From contig CAWDTM010000002.1 of assembly GCA_963805305.1 (NCBI GenBank), positions 310,001 to 374,000 of the forward strand: 64,000 bases of DNA, in the 5' to 3' direction. The position numbers and the translations under genes were made by a program. Under the pieces are notes generated by a model, which was not told where the DNA came from, did not search any database, and saw nothing but the letters and a program-made list of their open reading frames with translations. Shown one piece after another: positions 52,740 to 62,494 of the stretch (its first letter is position 1; every line of letters begins with the position of its first letter). The stretch comes from CAVXEH01 sp963805305 (GTDB lineage Bacteria > Chloroflexota > Limnocylindria > QHBO01).

Positions 52740-52742
52740 ACT
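52737..52742 (+). promoter_or_regulatory. -10 element of the tRNA-Leu/tig unit, overlapping a stop codon
   Basis: TAGACT begins with the DUF3618 stop codon and lies 26 nt before the tRNA-Leu 5' end. Confidence 0.45.
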
Positions 52743-52768
52743 CGCTCCATCACGAGCCGCCAGCAGCC

Positions 52769-52852
52769 GGGCGAGTGGCGGAACGGCAGACGCGCCGGCT
52801 TTAGGAGCCGGTGTCGCAAGACGTGCGAGTTCGAATCTCGCCTCGCCCACCA
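52769..52852 (+). tRNA. tRNA-Leu (anticodon TAG)
   Basis: Class II cloverleaf: acceptor GGGCGAG/CTCGCCC, anticodon stem CCGGC/GCCGG with loop TTTAGGA (anticodon TAG, decodes CTA), a long variable arm TGTCGCAAGACGT, T arm GCGAG/CTCGC, discriminator A and encoded CCA. The tig ribosome site begins 5-7 nt after the CCA. Confidence 0.95.
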
Positions 52853-52869
52853 ACACGCAGGAGCCCCCA

Positions 52870-54273
52870 TTGGTCACCGTTTCCACCCGCCCGGAGCCCG
52901 GATCGCGCGTCTCCCTCGACATCGAGGTTGCGCCGGCCGAGGTCGACCGGCACTTCTCGACCGCGTACCGGCATCTCGCCGAGCGCACGCGCGTGCCGGG
53001 CTTTCGCCCGGGGAAGGCGCCCAGGAACCTGATCGACCGCTACGCCGGCCGGGCCTCCGTCGTCGCGGAGGCGATCGACCACCTCGTCGCCGACAGCATC
53101 GATGCCGCGTTTGATCAGACCGACGTGATCCCCATCGATCAGCCCCAGATCGACATCGACCCTGACGGCGTTGCGGAGGGCAGCACGGTTCATTTCACGG
53201 CCACCGTCTCGGTCCGCCCGGAGGTCCAGCTCGGCGACTACGCAGACTACCCGTTCGGCCTCGAGGTCGCGCCGGTGACGGACGAGGACGTCGACGCAGT
53301 GATCGGCGAGCTGCGCGATGCGCAGGCCACGCTGCGTCCCATCGACGGGCGGGGTGCGCAGAACGGCGATGTCGCCGCGGTGAAGTTCACCGGTACCATC
53401 GACGGGGCCGCGTTCGAGGGTGGATCAGCGGATCGGCTGCCGCTCATCATCGGCGAGGGCCGCATGGTCCCCGGATGGGAGGATCAGCTGATTGGCCTCG
53501 ATATCGGCGCGAAGAAGAGCTTCGACATCACGTTCCCCGATGACTACCGGGTCGAGGAGCTCCGCGGCAAGGATGCGCACTTCGAGGTCGAGATGCTCGA
53601 CCTGCGAGAGCGTGTCCTCCCCGAGCTCGACGACGACTTCGCGAAGGCGTCCGGGGAGGTTGAGACCGTAGACGAGCTGCGCGCCGAGATCCGCGACGCG
53701 CTGCAGAAGCGCAATGAGGCCGAGGGACGCCACACCTTCGGCGACCGCATCATCGACTACGCCACCGCCAACGCCACCGTCGAGCTGCCGGAGGTCATGG
53801 TCGCGAACGAGATCGAGATCATGCGAGACGAGCTGCGCGCTCGGCTCGCGGAGCAGCAGATCGGCCTCGAGCAGTACCTGGCCCTCGCCAAGCAATCACC
53901 GGACGAGCTCTCCGCGGAGCTGCGCGAGCCCGCGGCGCGCCGTGTCAAGACCCTCCTCGTGCTCTCGGCCATCGCCGAGAAGGAGGGGATCGACGCGAGC
54001 GATGAGGAGATCGTGGCCGAGGTCGCCCAGCAGCTGTCGCGCTATGGCGACGACCCCAGGCTCCGCGAGTACCTGCAGTCCCGCCGCGGGCGCTCGTACC
54101 TGCGGATGACCCTGCGCAACCAGAAGCTGGTCGAGACCCTGGGCCAGCGCGCACTCGGCAACGACGGCTCGAGCGCGGATCCCACCGACCCTCAGCCTGC
54201 CACGACGCCGGAGCCCGCGGTCGACGAGACCCCGGTCGCTGCGGACGCCCCTGCCAGCACCGAAGCGGAGTAA
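52870..54273 (+). CDS. tig: Trigger factor (TTG start)
   Basis: A 467-residue ribosome-bound chaperone and prolyl isomerase. The ribosome-binding loop appears as Pro-Gly-Phe-Arg-Pro-Gly-Lys-Ala-Pro (residues ~38-46), the FKBP-like domain spans ~150-235, and the C-terminal helical chaperone domain follows. A Thr/Pro/Glu-rich tail is extra. The frame is open much further upstream through the tRNA, but TTG 52870 has GCAGGAG 6 nt upstream and matches the family N-terminus. Followed by clpP 5 nt later. Confidence 0.9.
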   Translation: MVTVSTRPEPGSRVSLDIEVAPAEVDRHFSTAYRHLAERTRVPGFRPGKAPRNLIDRYAGRASVVAEAIDHLVADSIDAAFDQTDVIPIDQPQIDIDPDGVAEGSTVHFTATVSVRPEVQLGDYADYPFGLEVAPVTDEDVDAVIGELRDAQATLRPIDGRGAQNGDVAAVKFTGTIDGAAFEGGSADRLPLIIGEGRMVPGWEDQLIGLDIGAKKSFDITFPDDYRVEELRGKDAHFEVEMLDLRERVLPELDDDFAKASGEVETVDELRAEIRDALQKRNEAEGRHTFGDRIIDYATANATVELPEVMVANEIEIMRDELRARLAEQQIGLEQYLALAKQSPDELSAELREPAARRVKTLLVLSAIAEKEGIDASDEEIVAEVAQQLSRYGDDPRLREYLQSRRGRSYLRMTLRNQKLVETLGQRALGNDGSSADPTDPQPATTPEPAVDETPVAADAPASTEAE

Positions 54274-54278
54274 CCGAC

Positions 54279-54932
54279 ATGCTCGTCCCGATGGTCATCG
54301 AGAGCAGCGCTCGCGGCGAGCGCGCCTTCGACATCTACTCACGGCTCCTCAAGGAGCGCATCGTCTTCCTCGGCGAGCCCATCGAGGATCACGTCGCGAA
54401 CCTCATCATCGCCCAGCTCCTGTTTCTCGAGAGCGAGGATCCCGACAAGGACATCAGCCTCTACGTGAACTCACCCGGCGGGATCGTGACGGCCGGGCTG
54501 GCCATCTACGACACGATGCAGTACCTCAAGGCGCCGGTGAGCACCATCTGCCTTGGGCAGGCGGCAAGCATGGGTGCCGTGCTGCTGGCTGCCGGGGCGA
54601 AAGGCAAGCGCTATGCGCTGCCGAACAGCCGGATCATGATCCATCAGGGCTCGGGCGGCTACCGCGGCAACACCCCGGACGTCGAGATCCAGATGCGCGA
54701 GATGCTGCACCTCACGGATCGGCTCATGCACATCCTGGCGACCCACACCGGCCAGGAGTTCGACAAGGTCAAGGCCGATTCGGAGCGCGACTACTTCATG
54801 AGCGCGGAGGACGCGGTGACGTACGGGCTCATCGACGAGGTCTTCACCGGTCATCCGGGCTCACTCATCTCGATGACCCAGGAGACCGGCGGAACGGTCC
54901 CTACCGCGGAGACGGAGAAGGCGAAGAAGTAG
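54279..54932 (+). CDS. clpP: ATP-dependent Clp protease proteolytic subunit
   Basis: A 217-residue ClpP. The catalytic triad is Ser97 (Gly-Gln-Ala-Ala-Ser-Met-Gly-Ala), His122 (Met-Ile-His-Gln) and Asp171. It forms the tetradecameric chamber fed by ClpX, whose gene lies 630 nt downstream past a gene on the other strand. GGAG in the tail of tig serves as ribosome site. The Thr/Glu/Lys-rich tail overlaps the MGMT gene antisense by 32 nt. Confidence 0.95.
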   Translation: MLVPMVIESSARGERAFDIYSRLLKERIVFLGEPIEDHVANLIIAQLLFLESEDPDKDISLYVNSPGGIVTAGLAIYDTMQYLKAPVSTICLGQAASMGAVLLAAGAKGKRYALPNSRIMIHQGSGGYRGNTPDVEIQMREMLHLTDRLMHILATHTGQEFDKVKADSERDYFMSAEDAVTYGLIDEVFTGHPGSLISMTQETGGTVPTAETEKAKK

Positions 54933-55428
54933 CCTCCAGATCGTGGAGCCAGCGCTTCGTCGACAGGTCTGCACCCCAGCCGCCGATGTCGCCGTCGGCG
55001 TGGATGACGCGGTGGCAGGGGACCAGCGGCGAAAGCGGGCAGCGCCCCAGCGCGGAGCCGACCGCGCGAGCCGCACGCGGCCGCCCGATGCCTGCGGCGA
55101 CGGCGCCATAGGAGGTCGTTTCGCCGAAGGGTATGGCGCGCACCGCTCGCCAGACCTCGCGATCGAAGGCCGGTGCCCAGCGGGTGTCGATGGGAAGGTC
55201 GCGGTCTTCGATCCCCGCGGCGAGGTAGGAGGCCATGGACCTGCGCGCGCGCTCGAGGAGCGGCGATGCATCGGCGGGCTCCGATGCGGGGAACCGCAGA
55301 GCGAGCCATCGCAGCAGCCCGAGGGGGCTTTCGGCGCGCTCGATGGCCAGGACGCCGCGCTCGGACACCGCGATCCAGTGCCGACCGATGGGCGTGTCGA
55401 GCGGGCCGATGGCGACGCTGGGGGTCAT
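54901..55428 (-). CDS. Methylated-DNA--protein-cysteine methyltransferase
   Basis: A 175-residue MGMT/Ogt-type suicide repair protein for O6-alkylguanine. The acceptor is Cys138 in Pro-Cys-His-Arg-Val; the helix-turn-helix Arg finger region (Gly-Arg-Pro-Arg-Ala-Ala-Arg-Ala-Val-Gly) precedes it. It inserts antisense between clpP and clpX. TACCAT lies 6 nt before ATG 55428, so translation is leaderless. Together with the AlkD-like gene it indicates alkylation repair capacity. Confidence 0.9.
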   Translation of the reverse strand: MTPSVAIGPLDTPIGRHWIAVSERGVLAIERAESPLGLLRWLALRFPASEPADASPLLERARRSMASYLAAGIEDRDLPIDTRWAPAFDREVWRAVRAIPFGETTSYGAVAAGIGRPRAARAVGSALGRCPLSPLVPCHRVIHADGDIGGWGADLSTKRWLHDLEATSSPSPSPR

Positions 55429-55434
55429 GCGGCG

Positions 55435-55440
55435 ATGGTA
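55435..55440 (-). promoter_or_regulatory. -10 element of the MGMT gene, leaderless
   Basis: TACCAT on the minus strand, 6 nt before ATG 55428; the same hexamer as at aceE. Confidence 0.5.
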
Positions 55441-55562
55441 CCCGCGGGGGATATGGTGCCGGCGGTCCACACCCTTCAATATCGGATGGTGGTGGACCGC
55501 GGGGCCCGTGCTATCCTGCCGTCGCCGATCCCCACCGGCTTGAGGTGCCTCCAGACGATCCC

Positions 55563-56861
<1,299 letters not shown>

Positions 56862-56880
56862 CCCCGGGTCGGCCGACCCG

Positions 56881-57807
56881 TCAGCTCGCGCCGTCCTCGT
56901 GCTCCGCACCATTGGCCTCGGCGGCTTCCTCGCCGCCCGCGTGGGTGATGACCACCCGGTGGGGGAACGGGATCTCGATGCCTTCACTCGCGAACCTGGA
57001 CAGGATCCGCTTGCGGATCTCGCCGGTCACCGCCCACTGCTGCGCCGGCACGACCTTCCCGAGCACCTTGAGCTCCACGCCGGATGCCCCGAGGCTGTCG
57101 ACGCGCGCCACCCCGGGCGCCTCGAGCATCCTGTCGCTCCAGGCCGGATCGGCGAACAGCTCCTGGCCCAGCGCGTTGACCACCGCGCTGGCTCGGTCGA
57201 TGTCCGTGTCGTAGGCGACCTCGACGTTGAGGTTCACGCGCGCCCAGGATCGGGTCATGTTGCTCGCGACGCTGATCTGGCCATTCGGGACGGAGTGCAC
57301 GGTACCGTCGAGGTCACGCAGGGTCGTCCGTCGCAGACTGAACTCCTCCACCACCCCCGATACGCCGGCCACCTCGACCACGTCACCGACGTTGTACTGG
57401 TTCTCGAGGATGACGAAGATGCCGGCCAGCCAGTCGTGGACGAGGGTCTGCGCGCCGAGGCCAACCGCGATCCCGGCGACCCCCAGGCCCGCAACGGCCG
57501 GGCCAATGTTCACGTCGAACCCGGACAGGGCGGTCAGGGCTGCGATGAGCACGATCACGGCGCCGGCGACCCGCACCACGATGCGCTGCAGGGTGCGAAC
57601 CCGCCGCTCCATCTCCACCTGCGGCAGGCCGCTTTCTCCGTGCTCGGCCTCGCGTTCCAGGAGGTGCGTGGCCGCCTGTGCCACGCCGATGCGGACGAAG
57701 GCCCAGGCGACGAACGCGACGATGGCGATGATGACGAGCTGTCCCCCGGTCAGGAGCGGCGATACCCACGCGTCGGGCACGCCGAGGTCGGTCAGGAGCT
57801 TGCTCAC
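56881..57807 (-). CDS. Small-conductance mechanosensitive channel (MscS family)
   Basis: A 308-residue MscS-type channel: three membrane segments (~18-40, ~75-95, ~100-125), with the pore helix Gly/Ala-rich (Ala-Gly-Ile-Ala-Val-Gly-Leu-Gly-Ala-Gln), then the beta domain (Gly-Asp-Val-Val-Glu-Val, Arg-Arg-Thr-Thr-Leu-Arg) and a mixed C-terminal domain. It releases solutes on hypo-osmotic shock. GTG 57807 is preferred because TACCCT lies 6 nt before it; ATG 57831, eight codons earlier, is the alternative. Confidence 0.9.
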   Translation of the reverse strand: MSKLLTDLGVPDAWVSPLLTGGQLVIIAIVAFVAWAFVRIGVAQAATHLLEREAEHGESGLPQVEMERRVRTLQRIVVRVAGAVIVLIAALTALSGFDVNIGPAVAGLGVAGIAVGLGAQTLVHDWLAGIFVILENQYNVGDVVEVAGVSGVVEEFSLRRTTLRDLDGTVHSVPNGQISVASNMTRSWARVNLNVEVAYDTDIDRASAVVNALGQELFADPAWSDRMLEAPGVARVDSLGASGVELKVLGKVVPAQQWAVTGEIRKRILSRFASEGIEIPFPHRVVITHAGGEEAAEANGAEHEDGAS

Positions 57808-57813
57808 CCCGAT

Positions 57814-57819
57814 AGGGTA
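57814..57819 (-). promoter_or_regulatory. -10 element of the MscS gene, leaderless
   Basis: TACCCT on the minus strand, 6 nt before GTG 57807. Confidence 0.4.
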
Positions 57820-57869
57820 GCCAACCGCCATGGGGGTACGTCCGGGTATGCCGCACGGTACTTCCGTCG

Positions 57870-57885
57870 CCTCGGGGCCCCGAGG
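57870..57885. promoter_or_regulatory. Perfect 16-bp palindrome upstream of 57952 gene
   Basis: CCTCGGGG/CCCCGAGG without a mismatch, ending 10 nt before the TAGGAT hexamer at 57896-57901, i.e. over the -35 position. Candidate operator; chance GC symmetry cannot be excluded. Confidence 0.35.
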
Positions 57886-57951
57886 AGAAGCGCGTTAGGA
57901 TGGGTGCCGTCGCGAGCTGGCGACCGCAACACCTGAGGAGCCATTCATCCC

Positions 57952-59448
57952 ATGACGCAGACGCGCAGGTCCGGGATCCGTCTTCCGTGGTCACACGAAG
58001 ACGATCTCGAGGACGACCCGCAGGCGACCGGGTCCGAGGAGGCTGCCGGCGCCGCGACGGACGAGGCGGCCGGCTCCACGGATGCCACCGAGCAGCAGCC
58101 TGCGGCGCCCGCGAGTCGTGCGCCCGCTGCGGTTGCGGGTGCCGAGGCCCTCGAGCCGACGATGTCGGACGAGGACAACGTGCTGCTCGCCCAGCTCGTG
58201 AGCGCCATGCGCGAGGTTGCCGAGCGCGAGCGCGCCTCGAGCGTCGCGAGCCTGAAGAGCGCGGTCGACGAGGCCATCGAGCGGCTGCGGGTGCGAGCTG
58301 CGCAGGGCGCCGATGAGCTCCGAAGTCGCGCCGACCTGGACGTCGCCGGGATCGCCGACTGGGTGAAGGTGGAAATTCAGCGCATCGAGGCAGAGGGACG
58401 GACCAAGACCGAGGCCCGACGCCAGCAGCTCACGGATCAGCTCGCCGAGCACGAAGAGAATGCCCAGCGGGAAATCGAAGCCCTGCAGGCGCGCTCCACC
58501 GACTACGAGCAGAAGCTGTCGTCGTTCTTCGCCGAGCTGTACGAGATCGCGGACCCGGCGGCCTTCGGCAGTGCGGCAAAGCGAATGCCCCGTCCGCCGA
58601 AGCTGGACGTGGCCTCGGAGACACCCGCTGCACCCCCGGTGATGCCCGGCGCACCGGAGGCCCCGGCCACGCCGAATGCGACCGAGGCGACCAGCGAGGC
58701 GACGACGGACGCAGCCACCGAGGCGCCCGCCGAAGCGAGCACCGAGGCAGCCACCGAGGCAGCCAGCGAGGCGACGACGGACGCAGCCACCGAGGCGCCC
58801 GCCGAAGCGAGCACCGAGGCAGCCAGCGAGGCAACGACGGACGCAGCCAGCGAGGCAACGACCGAGGCGACCACCGACGCAGCCAGCGAGGCAACGACCG
58901 AGGCGCCCGCCGAAGCGAGCACCGACGCAGCCACCGAGGCGACTGAGCCCGCCGAGCCCGCGACGGACGGGAAGCCGGAGGGTGAGACGCTGCGAGAGCG
59001 GATGGATGCCCTTGGCATCGCCCGCGAACCGGCTGCGGCCGCGGAACAGCCCGCGGCTCCCGACGCGGAGGTGGCCGAGCTCGAGGCCGGCGGATTGGCT
59101 GCTCGCCTCGCGCAGCTCGACGCGCGCATCGGCGCCACGACGCCGCCGGAGACCGCGGCCACGACCGTCAGCGCGCCGGCCCCCACCGGTGAGGTGGCCA
59201 CGGCCATCATGGTCGCCGGGCTCGGAAGCTTCGGTGCCATCACCTCCTTCAAGCAGGCGCTCGAACGAGTCGAAGGCGTGCACGGGATCTCACTCAGCCT
59301 GGGACCCACGGGTGAGTTCGTGTACCGGGCCACCCACGGGCCCGACTTCGACCTCGCGGCCGCCATCGAGCAGATCGAACGGGGCACCGCCAAGATCGAG
59401 CGACAGGCCGATGGCTCGCTCCGCGTGACCGTCCAGCGCGCGCGCTGA
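57952..59448 (+). CDS. Coiled-coil protein with Thr-Glu-Ala repeats, unknown function
   Basis: A 498-residue protein. Residues 1-70 are acidic and disordered; ~75-205 form a coiled coil rich in Glu/Arg/Gln; ~240-345 are a low-complexity region built from Ala-Thr/Ser-Glu/Asp-Ala units; ~400-495 form a small alpha/beta domain with a Gly-Leu-Gly-Ser-Phe-Gly turn, reminiscent of HMA-like ferredoxin folds. No membrane segment. An apolar hinge or scaffold role is possible. CTGAGGAG precedes the ATG and TAGGAT lies at 57896. It overlaps no other credible gene. Confidence 0.72.
   Translation: MTQTRRSGIRLPWSHEDDLEDDPQATGSEEAAGAATDEAAGSTDATEQQPAAPASRAPAAVAGAEALEPTMSDEDNVLLAQLVSAMREVAERERASSVASLKSAVDEAIERLRVRAAQGADELRSRADLDVAGIADWVKVEIQRIEAEGRTKTEARRQQLTDQLAEHEENAQREIEALQARSTDYEQKLSSFFAELYEIADPAAFGSAAKRMPRPPKLDVASETPAAPPVMPGAPEAPATPNATEATSEATTDAATEAPAEASTEAATEAASEATTDAATEAPAEASTEAASEATTDAASEATTEATTDAASEATTEAPAEASTDAATEATEPAEPATDGKPEGETLRERMDALGIAREPAAAAEQPAAPDAEVAELEAGGLAARLAQLDARIGATTPPETAATTVSAPAPTGEVATAIMVAGLGSFGAITSFKQALERVEGVHGISLSLGPTGEFVYRATHGPDFDLAAAIEQIERGTAKIERQADGSLRVTVQRAR
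58676..58947 (+). repeat. Imperfect coding tandem repeat
   Basis: About 270 bases built from six-base units encoding (Thr/Ser)-(Glu/Asp)-Ala-x, with a longer block of Thr-Glu-Ala-Pro-Ala-Glu-Ala-Ser-Thr occurring three times (near 58720, 58792 and 58900). The DNA blocks are nearly identical, so the array probably grows and shrinks by slippage. Confidence 0.8.
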
Positions 59449-59486
59449 CGCCCATCGGGCGGGCCGGGGCGGCGGTCGGCCTGTGC

Positions 59487-59492
59487 TAGACT
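59487..59492 (+). promoter_or_regulatory. -10 element of the valS leader
   Basis: TAGACT, followed after about 6 nt by the start of the T-box leader. No clear -35. Confidence 0.45.
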
Positions 59493-59498
59493 TTGGGC

Positions 59499-59702
59499 AC
59501 GGCGCTGACCGTGAGGAGTACCCCTCCATCGGCCTCAGAGAAGGTGGGTCAACCAGGCTGTGAGCCCACCCGGACGCGAGAGGGGGAATGTCGCACACGA
59601 GCCGGACGGGTCCGCCCGATAACGCGGGACCGAGGGCGCTCTCCAAGCGCCGAACGAAGGTGGTACCACGTGCACCCGCTCGTCCTTCGACGAGCGGGTT
59701 TT
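59499..59702 (+). ncRNA. T-box leader controlling valS (specifier GTC)
   Basis: Stem I has GGAGTA (59515-59520), helix CCCCTC/GAGGGG, distal CAGAGAAG, and GAAT followed by GTC at 59590-59592, a valine codon in the specifier loop. The T-box is AAGGTGGTACCAC (59657-59669); its TGGT bulge suits a tRNA-Val ending in ACCA. A terminator hairpin, CCCGCTCGTC/GACGAGCGGG (59675-59698) with a 4-base T run, follows. Uncharged tRNA-Val should stabilise the antiterminator and allow valS transcription. This accounts for the gap between the two genes. Confidence 0.9.
59675..59702 (+). terminator. Regulated intrinsic terminator of the valS T-box
   Basis: Ten-base-pair perfect stem with a CTTC loop, followed by TTTT. 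Confidence 0.8.
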
Positions 59703-59743
59703 GTGTTGGATTGACCACGAGCCGATGACCGAGGAGCAGACGA

Positions 59744-62413
59744 ATGGCGACGACGAATCGCGAGCTGGCCCCGCGCTACGACGCCGCCGCCGTCGAGCCG
59801 GGAATCTACGAACGATGGCTGGAGAGCGGGGCGTTCACGCCGTCCGCGCAGCGGCCTGCCGGTGCGGAGCGCTTCGTCATCATCCAGCCGCCTCCCAACG
59901 TCACGGGCGCACTGCACCTGGGCCACGCGCTGACGGCCTTCGTCGAGGACATCCTCATCCGCTATCACCGGATGCGCGGCGACGACACCCTGTGGCTGCC
60001 CGGGGTGGATCACGCGAGCATCGCAGCCCAGTTCGTCCTGGACCGCATCCTCGCCGAGGAGGGCGAGTCGCGCCAGTCGCTCGGACGCGATCGGTACCTG
60101 GAGCGCATGTGGCGCTTCATGGACGACACGCGCGACGTGATGGGCCGTCAGCATCGGCGCCTGGGTGCCAGCCTGGACTGGACACGGCTGCGCTTCACCA
60201 TGGACGAGGGCAGCGCCCGCGCGGTGCGCGTCGCGTTCAAGCGGCTCTGGGATGCGGACCTGGCGTACCGGGGCGAGGCGCTCGTGAACTGGTGCCCACG
60301 CTGCCGAACCACGATTAGTGACCTCGAGAACATCAAGCGCGACGAACTCGGGACCCTCTGGACCATCCGGTACCACCTGGCCGGCCCGGACGGCACCCCG
60401 GACCCCGATGCCTGGATCAGCGTGGCCACCACCCGGCCGGAGACGATCTTCGGCGACACGGCGGTCGCGGTGCATCCCGACGACGACCGTTACCGTGCCC
60501 TGGTCGGGCGAGCCGCGATCCTTCCCTTCCTGGGGAGGCGCCTGCCGATCATCGCCGACGAGCACGTCGATCCCGCGTTCGGCACCGGGGCGGTGAAGAT
60601 CACCCCCGCCCACGACTTCGATGACTACGAGGTCGGTAAGCGTCACGACCTGCCGATGATCACGGTCCTCGACGAGGACGCGAAGCTCAACGAGGGGGCA
60701 GGTTCGTTCGCCGGCCTGGATATCAGTGCGGGGCGCCGGGCGATCGTCGCCCAGCTCGCGGAGATGGGGGACCTGGAGGGCGAGGCATCGCACCAGATGG
60801 TGATCGGCCGCTGCGATCGATGCGGGACCGTCGTCGAGCCGCGGCTCTCCGTCCAATGGTTCGTGCACGTGAAGCCGCTTGCGGAGCGCGCCCTGGCCAG
60901 CGTGCGCGAAGGGCGCACCCGGATCACGCCCGCGCACTTCGAGAAGGTCTTCGCCCACTGGATGGAGAACATCCACGACTGGGCTGTGGGCCGGCAGCTG
61001 TGGTGGGGTCATCGCATTCCGGCCTGGTACTGCCCGGACGGCCACATCAGCGTGTCGGACCGCGAGGATGGTCCGTCGGCATGTGACACCTGCGGACGTC
61101 CGTCGGCAGAGCTCACCCAGGAGACCGATATCTTCGACACCTGGTTCAGCAGCGGTCTGTGGCCATTCTCCACGCTCGGGTGGCCGGATGAAACGCCGGA
61201 CCTGGCTCGCTTCTATCCGACCTCGGTCATGGAGACCGCGTACGAGATCCTGTTCTTCTGGGTCGCGCGGATGATGATGCTGGGGCTCTTCATGACCGAC
61301 GTGGAGCCGTTCCACACCGTGTACCTGCACGGCATCGTCCGGGACCCGTACGGGCAGAAGATGAGCAAGACCAAAGGCAACGTGGTCGATCCGCTCGAGA
61401 TGATCGACGAGGTCGGCGCCGATGCCCTGCGGTTCGCCCTGGTCTCGGGCAACGCGCCCGGCGTGGACCAGCGCCTGACCGCCTCGAAGGTCACCGGCGG
61501 CCGGAACTTCACGAACAAGCTGTGGAACGCCGCACGCTTCGTGCTCTCCGTGCGGCCGGAGCCGTCGGCTGAGCCCACGGGGGACCTCGCCCTGCCCGAG
61601 CTGTGGATCCGATCCCGCCTCGCTGGCGCCACCGAGCAGGCGACCCGCCAGCTCGACGCGCTGGACCTGGCTGGGTACGCGGCGACGGTGCACGAGGTTG
61701 CCTGGAGCGACTACTGCGACTGGTTCCTGGAGACCGCGAAGGTGGAGCTGCGCCGGGACGGTGCCAGGCCCGGCGAGCGTGCCCGCGTCTGGGAGTCCGC
61801 GGCCGCCGGGCTCGCCGTCCTGCTCCGGCTCCTGCACCCGATCCTGCCCTTCATCACCGAGGCAATCTGGGAGGGCCTCCACGAGGCCGCGCCGGCGATC
61901 GCGCCCAATGATCTTCTGATCACGGCCGAATGGCCCGTGCCGGCTGGTCGCGATGAAGCCGTCGAGCGCACGTTCGCGGCGATGGCAGAGCAGATCCGCG
62001 AGGCGCGCAACCTGCGCACGGTGGCGGGGATACCGGCGGGGAGGCGCCTCCCGCTGGAGCTCGCGCCGGCCTCCTCCGCGATGGCTGCCCTGGCGGCCGG
62101 GTCGGCCACCTACGTGGAGGCCCTGGCGCGGGTATCGCCGTACACGATCCACCCGACGGACGATGCGGTGGTGCCTCCCGAGTCGGCCTCCGTCATTGCG
62201 CTCGGGACGACCTGGCTCGGCATCGCCGAGTCGGCTCCCGAGGCCGCGGACCGGAGGCAAACCCGTATCGGGCACCTGCGCGACGGCATCGGGCGCCTCG
62301 AGACCCTGCTCGCAACGCCCGGCTTCGTAGCCAAGGCACCGGCCGTCGTTGTCGACAAGGAGCGCGCTCGGCTCGCCGAGCTCCGGGCCCAGCTCCGGCA
62401 GCTGGAGGGTTGA
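59744..62413 (+). CDS. valS: Valyl-tRNA synthetase
   Basis: An 889-residue class I synthetase. The HIGH motif is His-Leu-Gly-His at residues 58-61, the KMSKS motif is Lys-Met-Ser-Lys-Thr at 539-543, and the editing domain contains Thr-Thr-Arg-Pro-Glu-Thr. A C-terminal coiled-coil arm typical of ValRS ends the protein. GAGGAG lies 7 nt before the ATG. The T-box upstream confirms the amino-acid specificity. Confidence 0.96.
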   Translation: MATTNRELAPRYDAAAVEPGIYERWLESGAFTPSAQRPAGAERFVIIQPPPNVTGALHLGHALTAFVEDILIRYHRMRGDDTLWLPGVDHASIAAQFVLDRILAEEGESRQSLGRDRYLERMWRFMDDTRDVMGRQHRRLGASLDWTRLRFTMDEGSARAVRVAFKRLWDADLAYRGEALVNWCPRCRTTISDLENIKRDELGTLWTIRYHLAGPDGTPDPDAWISVATTRPETIFGDTAVAVHPDDDRYRALVGRAAILPFLGRRLPIIADEHVDPAFGTGAVKITPAHDFDDYEVGKRHDLPMITVLDEDAKLNEGAGSFAGLDISAGRRAIVAQLAEMGDLEGEASHQMVIGRCDRCGTVVEPRLSVQWFVHVKPLAERALASVREGRTRITPAHFEKVFAHWMENIHDWAVGRQLWWGHRIPAWYCPDGHISVSDREDGPSACDTCGRPSAELTQETDIFDTWFSSGLWPFSTLGWPDETPDLARFYPTSVMETAYEILFFWVARMMMLGLFMTDVEPFHTVYLHGIVRDPYGQKMSKTKGNVVDPLEMIDEVGADALRFALVSGNAPGVDQRLTASKVTGGRNFTNKLWNAARFVLSVRPEPSAEPTGDLALPELWIRSRLAGATEQATRQLDALDLAGYAATVHEVAWSDYCDWFLETAKVELRRDGARPGERARVWESAAAGLAVLLRLLHPILPFITEAIWEGLHEAAPAIAPNDLLITAEWPVPAGRDEAVERTFAAMAEQIREARNLRTVAGIPAGRRLPLELAPASSAMAALAAGSATYVEALARVSPYTIHPTDDAVVPPESASVIALGTTWLGIAESAPEAADRRQTRIGHLRDGIGRLETLLATPGFVAKAPAVVVDKERARLAELRAQLRQLEG

Positions 62414-62451
62414 CCCGATCGGGCTATGGCCGGGGGGCGGGGTCCGGCTGC

Positions 62452-62457
62452 TAGAAT
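62452..62457 (+). promoter_or_regulatory. Candidate -10 element of the zinc-ribbon gene
   Basis: TAGAAT, 37 nt before ATG 62495, with GGGGG near 62476 as a weak ribosome site. Confidence 0.35.
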
Positions 62458-62494
62458 CCGGCTCGCCGTTCCGCAGGGGGTTCCCGCTGATCCG

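Noticed and set aside
57991..59283. A 430-codon minus-strand frame opposite the repeat protein
   Set aside because: Created by the six-base coding repeat; its Gly/Arg/Leu repeats are the complement of the real gene.
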